Part shown: in pieces, positions 16,417-24,381 of the stretch | Position numbering within the stretch: the stretch's first letter is position 1 | How the letters are laid out: each line of letters opens with the position of its first letter | From: JBBRHQ01 sp963781345 | GTDB taxonomy: Bacteria; Actinomycetota; Thermoleophilia; Solirubrobacterales; 70-9 | Reading direction: 5' to 3' | Assembly (NCBI GenBank): GCA_963781345.1 | Contig: CAWAFQ010000005.1 | Coordinates: 348,496 to 412,495, forward strand | Length of the DNA: 64,000 nt | The notes under the pieces: model-generated | Database searches by the model: none | The model's input: only the letters and a program-made list of their open reading frames with translations | What the model was told of the DNA's origin: nothing | Made by a program: the position numbers and the translations under genes

Positions 16417-17806
16417 TCAGGAGATCGTCCCACCGGCGGGCAGCGCGATCCAGATCATCGGCGCCTCCCTCTTCGCGGTTGGCGGCGTGGGCACTTCCCC
16501 CGTGGGCGCTTCGGCCACGGCCTCGACGATCGCCAGCCCGAGTCCGCTGCCACCGCGGGAGCGTGCCACGTCGCCGCGGGTGAAGGCTGGAAGGCGGTCT
16601 CGAGCAGCGCCGACGGGAAGCCGGGACCTTCGTCGGTGACGTGGATCTGGACGCCGTCTTCAACCCCGTGCGGCGGCGAGACCGATCGCGCCGCGGCCAT
16701 GGCGGAGCGCGTTCTCGAGCATGTTCGAGAGGGCCTGCTCGATCCGAAGCCGGTCCGCCCGGATCACCGGCCGATTGCCGGACTCAACCGTGATCGGTCG
16801 GCCCTGGGAGGCGCTGCGCTCGGCGAACCGCTCCCTCAGACTTCTCGAGCAGGTCGGGAACGGCGACCTCGCCGAGGCGAACCGGGAGGCGGCCCTCGTC
16901 GGCGCGGGCGACGACGAGCAGGTCGTCGGCGAGCTGGGCCAGCCGGTCGGCCTCCTCGGCGGCCGAGCGAATCGCCGCCTCGAGCTGCTCAGGGGTGCGG
17001 CCCCCGCGCCTCGCCAGCTCCAGCTCCGCTTTGAGGACCGCCAGCGGCGTGCGCAGCTCGTGGCTCGCGTCGGAGACGAAAGTCCGCTCGCGCTCGAACG
17101 CCTGCTCAAGCCGGGAGAGCATCTCGTTCAAGGTTTCCCCGAGGCGGGCGACCTCGTCACGGCTGGGGGGAACCGGCAGGCGCCGGCCGGGCTCCGATGC
17201 CGAGATCTCCGCCGCCCGGCGCCGCATCGCCTCCACCGGCCTCAGGGCGCTGGCGGCGACCCCGTAGCCGGCCAGGGAAGCCAGCAGCAGCGCCACCGGT
17301 CCGCCGATGAGGAGCAAATTGCGAAGGCTCGCGAGCGAGTCGTTGCGATCGTCGAGGGCGACTCCGGCGACGATCACCAGGCTCCGAGCGCCGACGCGCA
17401 CCGGCGAGGCCCGGATCCTGGACGGCTCCTCGAGGTGCCCGACGGGGCCACGATCAAAGGTGATCTCCTCCCGGCTTGCCTGCGCGAGCTGGGAGCGATC
17501 GAGCAGGCCCGCAACCCGCACGGTGGGCGTGGCGGCGACCACCCGGCCGGCGGCCGAGAGGACCTGAGCGAACCCCTCCTCCTGCTGTTGGGACAGCAGG
17601 CTGCGCCCGCCCTCGTTCCGGCCCCTGTCCGCCTGCCGGACCAGGGCGGCGATGTCGTGCGACCTGGTGCTCAGACCCTGATCGATGGTGCCGTCGAGGT
17701 CGGAGCGGAAGCGCAGGTAGAGGAAGGAGCCGACCGCCGCCAGCACCAAAGCCATCACCAGGGCGAAGGCGAGCGTCAACCGCAGCCGTATCGGCAGCCG
17801 CCTCAT
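16417..17806 (-). CDS. Membrane sensor histidine kinase, several frameshifts
   Basis: Two membrane helices (LTLAFALVMALVLAAVGSFLYL near residue 10; LLIGGPVALLLASLAGYGVAA near 170) bracket an extracytoplasmic sensor domain. Then come HAMP (RPVEAMRRRAAEI...RDEVARLGETLNEML) and the phospho-acceptor box VSDASHELRTPLAVLKAELE. The ATPase domain is present but scattered over frames after about 16850: N-box IEQALSNMLENALRHG, G1 IHVTDEGPGFP, G2 GLGLAIVEAVAEAHGG (spread over shifts) and an ending WIALPAGGTIS. ATG 17806 has TAGAGT 9 nt upstream. An 11-bp-period direct repeat farther upstream may be its regulator's site. Confidence 0.85.
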
Positions 17807-17860
17807 CCGATCGTCACTCTAGCCCCGCCCCGGTCACGCGAGCGACGGTACAGTCGATGG

Positions 17861-17878
17861 ATGAGAGTCCGATGAGAG
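17861..17878 (-). promoter_or_regulatory. Direct repeat CTCTCAT-N4-CTCTCAT upstream of the sensor kinase
   Basis: On the minus strand, two CTCTCAT units occur 11 bp apart, the spacing used by OmpR/PhoB-type dimers. It lies 55 nt upstream of the kinase start codon. Autoregulation by the downstream response regulator is inferred. Confidence 0.4.
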
Positions 17879-17917
17879 CCGGCGGAGGGCCAGGGCGAAC
17901 CCGAGAATCGGCGCCAG

Positions 17918-19113
17918 CTAGCGGAAGACCCCGGTATGCCCGAGCGAGTAGCGCCCCGGCTGGGGGTACACGCAGAGGCCGTGCGGGCCGCTGCCGACCG
18001 GGATCCGGGCGAGCAACCGGCCGTTGCGGGTGCTGATCGCGTAGACCTCTGCGTTGTAGCGGCCGGAGAGCCAGAGCACATTGCCGTCTGCTGAGACGCC
18101 GCCCATGTCGGGGCTGCCGCCACCGGGGAGGCGCCACTTGTGGACCATGCCGCGCTTGGCGAATGAGATCACCGAGATCGAGCCCTCGTCGCGGTTGGAG
18201 ACATAGAGAAAGCGCGAGTCGCGGCTGGCGTAGAGGCCGTGGGCGCCGGCTCCGGTCGGGATGAATCCGATCCTGCGAAAGGTGCGGGAGTCGATCAGCC
18301 AGACGCCGCCGGACATCATGTCGGCGACGTAGAAGACCCGCCCATCGGGCGAGAGTCTTGGACGTCCTGGGGCATCGCCCCCGATTTCAGGGAGACGGAC
18401 GAGACGAGCTTCTCCGTGGCGACGTCGACCTTGATCAGCTTGGCGCCGAACTCGCAGCTCGCGACCAGGTAGCGGCCATCGGCGGTGAAGTCCATGTGGT
18501 CCACTCCGGGGCACGGCACCGGCAGCGAGTGGTGCAGCCGCATCGAGTGGGCGTCGCGGAAGTCGAGCTGCTGCAGCCGCTCCGCGACCACGATCGCGTA
18601 GCGCCCGTTGGGGGTGAAGTAGAGGTTGTAGGGGTCGGTGACCGGGACCGGCTTGCCCGGCTTGCCGGTGGCCGGGTCGACCGGTGTGAGGCTGTTGCCC
18701 TGGTCATTGTCGACCCAGAGGGTCTTGAGGTCGTAGGAGGGGGTCACATGCTGCGGCAGGGCACCGACCGGGAATTCGTCGATGACCTTGTAGGTGCGGG
18801 GGTCGATGACGCTGACTGTGTTGCTCTCGCTGTTGGGGACGTAGACCCGCGAGGGGAAGGCGCGGACGGGCGGCGCAAGCCTCCCCGGCCGGTCGGCCGC
18901 GTAGACGTCGTGTGGGTCGAGCAGAGGGGGCACGCCGTTGTGGCTCGAGGCAGCGGGCTTCGGTTTCGCGGACGGCGACGTCGTCCCGGCCACCGCCGAT
19001 CGGCTGCTCGTCCCTGACGAGGTGCCCTCACCGCCCGAGCCGCAGCCGGCGAGCACGGCGATCGCGAATGCGGTCGCGGCAACGATCAAGAGGGGCTTCA
19101 GAAACCCGGCCAT
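17918..19113 (-). CDS. YVTN beta-propeller lipoprotein, one frameshift
   Basis: The lipobox VLAGCGSGG follows a hydrophobic signal (LLIVAATAFAIAVLAGC), so it should be a membrane-anchored lipoprotein. Repeats of the YVTN/NHL propeller type are clear: RVYVPNSESNTVSVIDPRTYKVIDEFPVG, YLVASCEFGAKLIKVDVATEKL, VFYVADMMSGGVWLIDSRTF, FLYVSNRDEGSISVISFAKR and VLWLSGRYNAEVYAISTRNG. An indel near 18355 shifts the frame between 'MPQDV' and 'RLSPDGRVFYVAD' without other damage. It lies upstream of the sensor kinase on the same strand. A PHO-box-like repeat precedes its start. Extracellular binding function inferred. Confidence 0.85.
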
Positions 19114-19136
19114 GCCGCCCGATGGTGCGGCCCGGA

Positions 19137-19154
19137 CCTGAATACCTCCTGAAT
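19137..19154. promoter_or_regulatory. PHO-box-like direct repeat, YVTN/kelch intergenic region
   Basis: CCTGAAT-acct-CCTGAAT: two 7-mers at 11-bp period. Read toward the YVTN gene this is ATTCAGG-aggt-ATTCAGG, ending 10 bp before an ACCATC hexamer that is 7 nt from the ATG. The same geometry and motif occur at 20525-20542. Confidence 0.5.
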
Positions 19155-19216
19155 GCGCATTGGGGACGCCCGGCGGCGGTCAGGATTCCCTTAGGTGCGA
19201 AGGCGACGATTGCGAG

Positions 19217-20254
19217 ATGCGGCGGAGACTTCTCGGCGGAGCGGTGCTTGCGGGCACCGCGGTGCTCGCACTCCTCCTCGTCTCGCCATGGTCGGGTGGC
19301 GGGCCGAGTCCGCGACCTCCGGCCGCGCGCAGGCCGGGTCCGGGCACGACATCGGCACCGCCTCAGCGGCCACGTCGGCTGACGACCCGGATCTCGGGGA
19401 TGAGCCTGCCGGCTCCAGTCTCGGGAGAGGCGGTCGCCGCCCGCGGGTCGAGCCTGCTGGTGATCGGCGGTCTCGACAGCGGCGGCGTCTCGACCTCGTC
19501 CGTGCTCGAACTCGACCCCGGCGCGGGGACGATCCGCTCGGCCGGATCCCTGGCAGAGCCGGTGCACGACGCCGCCTCGGCCGTAGCGGACGCGGGCGCA
19601 CTGGTGTTCGGCGGCGGCTCGGCGGCGACGATCGACAGGGTCGAGCACTTGATCGGCGGCCGGACCGCCCAGATCGTCGGCCAACTGCCGGGGGCCCGAT
19701 CGGACCTCTCGGCGATCACAGTCGCGGGATCCGTATTCGTCCTCGGCGGCTACGACGGAGCCGCGCCGGTCTCCCCAGTGCTCGAGACCCACGACGGGCG
19801 CGGCTTCACGACGGTCGCCAACCTGCCGGTGCCCGTCCGGTACGCGTCGGTCACGGCGCGGGGGCAGACGCTATTCGTCCTCGGCGGAGAGCTGGCAGAC
19901 GGCACCGACAGCGCCGGCATCCAAGCCGTCGACCTCGCCACCGGAAAGGCGAGGGTGGTCGGCCGTCTCCCCGCGGGCCTCTCACATTCCGCGGCGGTCG
20001 AGCTCGGGGGCCGCACCTTCCTTCTCGGCGGGCGGCTCGACGGCCAGACCACCGATCAGATCCTCCGTTTCGACCCGACCCGCGCCCGCGCGGAGCGCGT
20101 CGGGCACCTGCCGACCCCGGTCCAGAACGCCGCCGCCGGCGTGGTGGCGGGGACCGGGTATCTGGTGGGCGGCCTCGATCCAGCGGGCTCGCCGCTTTCG
20201 TCGATCGTCGCCGTGCGGCTCAGCCGGCCTGCTCGTCGGGTGCCCTCGCCTTGA
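19217..20254 (+). CDS. Membrane-anchored kelch-repeat beta-propeller protein
   Basis: An N-terminal hydrophobic stretch (LLGGAVLAGTAVLALLLV) and a Pro/Arg-rich linker precede a kelch/galactose-oxidase-like propeller. At least five units show the GG doublet and following strand: LLVIGGLDSGGVSTSSVLELDP, LVFGGGSAATIDRVEHL, VFVLGGYDGAAPVSPVLETHD, LFVLGGELADGTDSAGIQAVDL, TFLLGGRLDGQTTDQILRFDP and GYLVGGLDPAGSPLSSIVAV. No catalytic residues for oxidase activity are recognisable. It is divergent from the YVTN lipoprotein, a second beta-propeller surface protein, and the two may be coregulated. The 3' end overlaps the convergent small gene by 35 nt. Confidence 0.85.
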   Translation: MRRRLLGGAVLAGTAVLALLLVSPWSGGGPSPRPPAARRPGPGTTSAPPQRPRRLTTRISGMSLPAPVSGEAVAARGSSLLVIGGLDSGGVSTSSVLELDPGAGTIRSAGSLAEPVHDAASAVADAGALVFGGGSAATIDRVEHLIGGRTAQIVGQLPGARSDLSAITVAGSVFVLGGYDGAAPVSPVLETHDGRGFTTVANLPVPVRYASVTARGQTLFVLGGELADGTDSAGIQAVDLATGKARVVGRLPAGLSHSAAVELGGRTFLLGGRLDGQTTDQILRFDPTRARAERVGHLPTPVQNAAAGVVAGTGYLVGGLDPAGSPLSSIVAVRLSRPARRVPSP

Positions 20255-20429
20255 TCTCCGCCGCCCTGTGCTCGAGCTCGTCGGCGTCGAGCACCGCCCA
20301 TCCCACCCGCTCGACGAGATGGCCGGAAAAGTGGTCGGACTCGAGATCCGTGAGCGCTATCCGCTCACGGTAGACCACTGTTCTGGCCCGATCGTTCGGC
20401 GCGTCCGTGAGTACGACTATCTGCGGCAT
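20220..20429 (-). CDS. 69-aa conserved-looking hypothetical protein
   Basis: A perfect AAGGAGGCGAGG ribosome site directly precedes ATG 20429, the best Shine-Dalgarno in this area, which argues for real translation. The sequence starts MPQIVVLTDAPNDRARTVVYRERI and is a soluble, charged small protein with the hydrophobic pattern of an alpha/beta fold (QIVVLTD strand, VGWAVLDADELEHRAAEIK helix). The last 35 nt overlap the end of the kelch gene tail to tail. I do not recognise the family. Confidence 0.65.
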   Translation of the reverse strand: MPQIVVLTDAPNDRARTVVYRERIALTDLESDHFSGHLVERVGWAVLDADELEHRAAEIKARAPDEQAG

Positions 20430-20524
20430 CCTCGCCTCCTTCGGTTGAGGTTTCCGGGAAGCGTGCGCGCCCCTGATTGGCCGCAGGTCAAGAGACGGTA
20501 AATCCTGGGTGAAATCCGCTCTCC

Positions 20525-20542
20525 GTTCAGGAGAACTTCAGG
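20525..20542 (+). promoter_or_regulatory. PHO-box-like direct repeat upstream of the phosphatase
   Basis: GTTCAGG-agaa-CTTCAGG at 11-bp period. It ends 10 bp before GATCAT, which is 6 nt from the GTG start. It resembles the YVTN promoter over about 48 bp and the Streptomyces PHO box layout (GTTCACC units every 11 bp). Confidence 0.55.
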
Positions 20543-20564
20543 TCGAGGGCCCGATCATCGGGGT

Positions 20565-21447
20565 GTGCTTCCCCAACGTCCGCGACAAGGATGGCGCTGG
20601 ATCACGACGGGAGCGGCGGCTGTTGCTCTGATCGCGCTGATGGTCGTCCCCGACAGCGACGGCGCCGCCCCGCACATCACCCCCTCACACCCGCCGCGGT
20701 TCTCTCACGTCGCCGTCCTCGTGCTCGAGAACCACGAGTACCGCAGCGTCATCGGGAGTCCCGGCTCGCCCTACCTAACCGCGCTGGCGCGCCGCTCAGC
20801 GCTCGCCACCGGCTACTACGGCATCAGCCACCCCTCGCTGCCCAACTACCTGGCGATGACCGGGGGCTCGACCTTCGGCGTCAGCGGCGACTGCGCCTCA
20901 TGCACGGTCGAGGGCAAGAGCGTCTTCGACCAGCTGAGCGAGGCCGGCATCTCCTGGAAGGCCTACTTCCAGCCGGCGTCGCACCGGGTCAACCCGTTCC
21001 TGCACTACGAGGGAAACCTAAGCGACGCCGACGCCGCCGGCGTGGTCCCGTTCCGGAGCCTATGGAGGGACATCAGCAATCGCTCCCTGCCCCGCTTCTC
21101 CTGGCTCGGGCTCAGCCTCTGCCACGACGGCCACAGCTGCCCGGCCGGCGTCAGCGACCGCTACCTCTCGCACCTGGTCCCGTCGGTCCTGCGGGCGCTC
21201 GGTCCCCGCGGGGTCCTCTTCGTCACCTGGGACGAGGGGACGTCGAAGGCCGGCGCATCCGCCCGGCCCGGCGGCGGCCATGTGGCGTTGATCGCAGCTG
21301 GTGGTGGCGCCCGCGCACGGCGCCCGCTCCAGCGGCCCCGCCAACCATTACACGCTCCTGCACACGATCGAGAGCTCCTTCGGCCTGCCGCCGCTTGGCA
21401 ACGCAGCGAGCGCCCCGACCTCGCCCCTGCAACGCCTGCTCAGCTAG
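20565..21447 (+). CDS. Secreted phosphoesterase (acid phosphatase / AP superfamily), frameshifted
   Basis: GTG 20565 starts a signal/anchor (GAAAVALIALMVVP). The enzyme part has the features of bacterial phosphoesterases of the PlcC/acid phosphatase (alkaline phosphatase-like) type: VAVLVLENHEYRSVIGSP, the nucleophile region GISHPSLPNYLAMTGGSTFGVSGDC, VFDQLSEAGISWKAYFQ and VLFVTWDEGTS, followed by a histidine strand GGHVALI. Near 21300 a base shift breaks the frame; the continuation SGPANHYTLLHTIESSFGLPPLGNA to TAG 21447 is in another frame. The PHO-box-like repeat upstream fits phosphate-responsive control. Extracellular phosphate release is the likely job. Confidence 0.85.
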
Positions 21448-22223
21448 AAGTTGCCTGGGCGGCGCCGCCGGGCTGCGGCTCGCGCGCCGCCCTGGCGCGG
21501 CGGCGGTGGTCCTCGAAGCGCAGCAGAGGCACCTGCCAGATCGCCTCGGCGACGATCGCCCGGCTCATCTTCGACTCGCCGACGCGGCGATCGCGAAAGA
21601 CGATCGGAACCTCGTCGACCCTGAAACCAGCTGCGATCGCGCGCTGTGTCATCTCGACCTGGAAGACGTAGCCGTGGGCGCCGATCGAGTCGAGATCGAC
21701 CGACTCGAGGACCTCGCGGCGGAAGCACTTGAAGCCGCCGGTGAGGTCGCGGACCTCGAGGCCAAGCACGGCGCGCGCGTAGGCGCTGCCTCCGCGACTG
21801 ATCGCGCGACGCGCCAATCCCCAGTCGCTGACCCCGCCGCCATTCACGTAGCGGGAGCCGATCACCAGATCCGCTCCCGCCGAAGCTGCGATCAGGCGGG
21901 GCAGGTCGGCGGGATCGTGGGAGAAATCGGAGTCCATCTCCAGGACCAGCTCGGCGCCGCCGGCGAGGGCGCGGCGGAAGCCGGCGATGTAGGCGGTGCC
22001 AAGACCCTCCTTGCTGCTGCGGTGCAGCACCGCGACGTCCTCGTGGCGGGCCGCCAGCCGGTCGGCGATCTCCCCGGTGCCGTCCGGAGATCCGTCATCG
22101 ACGATCAGAATCCGGCGCGATCGGGGCAGGTTGCCTCTCGCCGCCTCGACGATCGCCTCGATGTTGCCGGCCTCGTTGTAGGTCGGCAGCACCAGCCAGG
22201 CGGAGGGTGCGGGATCGGGGCAT
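21440..22223 (-). CDS. Family 2 glycosyltransferase, polyprenol-phosphate mannosyl/glucosyl transferase type
   Basis: Transfers a sugar from NDP-sugar to polyprenyl phosphate at the membrane (Ppm1/DPM1 family role). Visible are VLPTYNEAGNIEAIV, ILIVDDGSPDGTGEIAD, the DxD-like LVLEMDSDFSHDPADLP, VIGSRYVNGGGVSDWGLARR, GGFKCFRREVLE and IVFRDRRVGESKMS. It lacks the extra C-terminal membrane helices of larger family members. ATG 22223 gives the expected start (MPDPAPSAWLVLPTYNE) only if one C is removed from a C4 run; without that, GTG 22192 starts the open frame. Its stop overlaps the convergent phosphatase gene by 8 nt. Confidence 0.9.
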
Positions 22224-22292
22224 ACGCCGATTCTGCGTCGGCTCCTGAAAGCTCGGATAAGGCCGGCCTGAGCCCAACCTAATTCCTCCCGC

Positions 22293-22723
22293 TCATGAGA
22301 ACGTCCACAACTTGTTGCCGATGAAGTTGAACGGCATCGCGATCGCGACGGCGATCGCCTGGGCCGGGAGCTCGCTCATGCCGGCGCCCGACGACGAGGA
22401 GCTCGAGCGCGACCAGGTTGATCATCAGCGAGGCGACGCTGACGGCGAGGAAGCGGGCCGCCTGGAACGCGCACCCTGCCTTCCCCGGGCCCGAAGGTCC
22501 AGATAGCGGTTGAGGACGTAGTTGCTTGTGACGGCGACGCAGAAGGCGCCGATCGCCGCCGGCGGTGGTGCGATGCCGGCGCCGTTGACCAGGAGGTCGA
22601 AGACGACGAGGTTGATCAGGTACGCCGGAGCCGCCGACGACGCCGAACTTGAGCAGCTGCAGCCAGGTCGCCCGGCTGCCTGGCGGCGGTGCCGATGCGC
22701 CCAGCGAACTCCGACGCGGTCAC
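22293..22723 (-). CDS. GtrA-family membrane protein, frameshifted
   Basis: Fragments in three frames reconstruct a GtrA protein: ATWLQLLKFGVVGGSG, then YLINLVVFDLLVNGAG...AFCVAVTSNYVLNRYLDLR, then QAARFLAVSVASLMINLVALELLV, then AIAVAIAMPFNFIGNKLWTF and TGA. That is four hydrophobic helices with the diagnostic 'NY..NR.W.F' type motifs. GtrA proteins help flip or present polyprenol-linked sugars, and the neighbouring GT2 and GT39-type genes fit that job. The exact start cannot be fixed because of the indels; GTG 22723 overlaps the stop of the upstream open frame. Confidence 0.75.
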
Positions 22724-24330
22724 GAAGTTCCCCCGGCAGGCTGTTGGCGATGTGCCCGAGGCGGGCCTCTCCGGCGCCACCGTCGACAAGGACCGAGTTG
22801 ACGCGGAAGCCGGTGCGAAGCCGGTCGAGCCGGCTGAAATGAACGGGTGCGCGCCTGCGGCGCGACGAAGCGGATCAGGGTCAGGCGCCCGACCCTCACC
22901 CGGCCGACCTGGTGGAAGTCGGCCGGTAGCCCGGGGAGCGAGCCCGCCAACCGCGGCTTGGCGACGACGTCGATCTCCCTGGCCGCGGACCCGGCCGGAG
23001 TAGACACGCTGGCACGTCGTTGTCGGAGGTAGAACTCGAGCGGGTCGGCGGCGAGCTTCCAGGCGACGACGGCGCGGGCGTGCCCGGAGGTGTCGATCTT
23101 GGCGGCAAGGTCGCGCCAATCGGGCCGCTGCAGACTTGGGGTCCGGGCGACATGGACGTCGAAGGCGAGCCAGTAGGCGCAGAGCACGACCGCGAGCGCG
23201 AGGCCGGCGAGGCGCAGGCGGGGAGCGGCGAGACCGACACCGACGACCGCGAGCAGGGGAACCAGCGCGGGCAGCAGGTTGCGGGCGATTACGTAGTCCT
23301 TGCCGGCGAACGCCGCGGCGACGGCGAGCAGCACTGTTCCGCCGCCGACAACGACTCCGACGGACGCCCCGCGTCTCCCCGCGCTCGCCCGCCAGCAGTG
23401 CCAGCCCGAGCCCGAGCGAGGACGATCAGCTCCCGGGACCATGGCATACCCGTTGCGGGGCTTGTGGCCGATCACCTGGCCGGTCTCGCCGATCATGAAG
23501 CTGGCGGCGGTGTCCAGCGCCCGGGTCGGCAGCGGGCTGTTGGAGATCCAGCCGATGTGGTGGGGGTTGACCTGGGCGAGGGCCAGCGGGGTCAGCAGCA
23601 GGCCCGTCGCCGCGATCCCCGCGACGGCCATCAGGACCCCGAGCCGGAGCCTGGTCGCGACCAGCAGCCAGGCGGCCTCGATCGCGACCGGAAAGGCGGC
23701 GAAGTAGTGGCTGGACAGCGCCAGCGCCGAGAACAGCGACCACAGCGCCAGGTCCCAGGCGTCGCCGCTGCGGCGGGCGCGGAGGAAGAAGAGCAGCGAG
23801 GCGGCGCAGAGCAGGACCAGCAGGGCGTAGGAGCGAGCCTCCTGCGAGTACCAGATCAGCATCGGGTTGAGCGCCACCAGCGCGGCTGTGATCAGGCCGG
23901 CCCTGCGGCTCAGCAGCTCCTTGCCGATCAGGTAGGCGAGCGGGATCGTCGCCGCCCCGAACAGCGCCGAGAGCGAGCGCAGCCCCGCTTCGCCCGTGCC
24001 GAAGAGCTTCGACCAGCCCCAGGCGAGGACGTAGTAGAGGGGCGGATTCGACTCACTCGCCCTGACCTCGCGCAACATGTGGATGAAGCTTCCGGGCAGG
24101 ACCCGCGCGGCGGTGATCACCTCGTCGTGGTGGTAACTCTGCAGGCCGAGGGTTGAGAAACGGACCGCGATCCCCACGCCGGTTATCCCCAGAAGCGCCC
24201 ACAAAACCATGGAATCGGCGCGCGGCAGCCACCGCGCCGACGCCGGCGCGGCAAGAGCGTGTCCTGGGGGGCAGCGGTCGCGGTTTCCACCACCCTGAAC
24301 GTTGCAGACAGCGTCTAACCGGCGCGTCAA
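22720..24330 (-). CDS. Polytopic glycosyltransferase, GT39/ArnT-like, with frameshifts
   Basis: A multi-helix GT-C enzyme that uses lipid-linked sugars. The first periplasmic loop carries LQSYHHDEVITAARVL, with the acidic catalytic pair region, then SNPPLYYVLAWGW, as in PMT/ArnT/GT39 proteins. At least eight hydrophobic helices follow (e.g. LITAALVALNPMLIWYSQEARSYALL). Around 23430 the reading frame runs through an arginine-rich stretch, probably two compensating indels. Near 22850 the frame shifts again; the better continuation is HFSRLDRLRTGFRVNSVLVD. The start is uncertain: TTG 24330 or ATG 24210. With the GT2 and GtrA genes it forms a polyprenol-sugar glycosylation group. Confidence 0.8.
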   Translation of the reverse strand: MTRRLDAVCNVQGGGNRDRCPPGHALAAPASARWLPRADSMVLWALLGITGVGIAVRFSTLGLQSYHHDEVITAARVLPGSFIHMLREVRASESNPPLYYVLAWGWSKLFGTGEAGLRSLSALFGAATIPLAYLIGKELLSRRAGLITAALVALNPMLIWYSQEARSYALLVLLCAASLLFFLRARRSGDAWDLALWSLFSALALSSHYFAAFPVAIEAAWLLVATRLRLGVLMAVAGIAATGLLLTPLALAQVNPHHIGWISNSPLPTRALDTAASFMIGETGQVIGHKPRNGYAMVPGADRPRSGSGWHCWRASAGRRGASVGVVVGGGTVLLAVAAAFAGKDYVIARNLLPALVPLLAVVGVGLAAPRLRLAGLALAVVLCAYWLAFDVHVARTPSLQRPDWRDLAAKIDTSGHARAVVAWKLAADPLEFYLRQRRASVSTPAGSAAREIDVVAKPRLAGSLPGLPADFHQVGRVRVGRLTLIRFVAPQARTRSFQPARPASHRLPRQLGPCRRWRRRGPPRAHRQQPAGGTS

Positions 24331-24381
24331 ATGGCGGTTAAGAGAGTCTAAAAGGCTGCATTTCGCACTCTCGTCGTTTGC

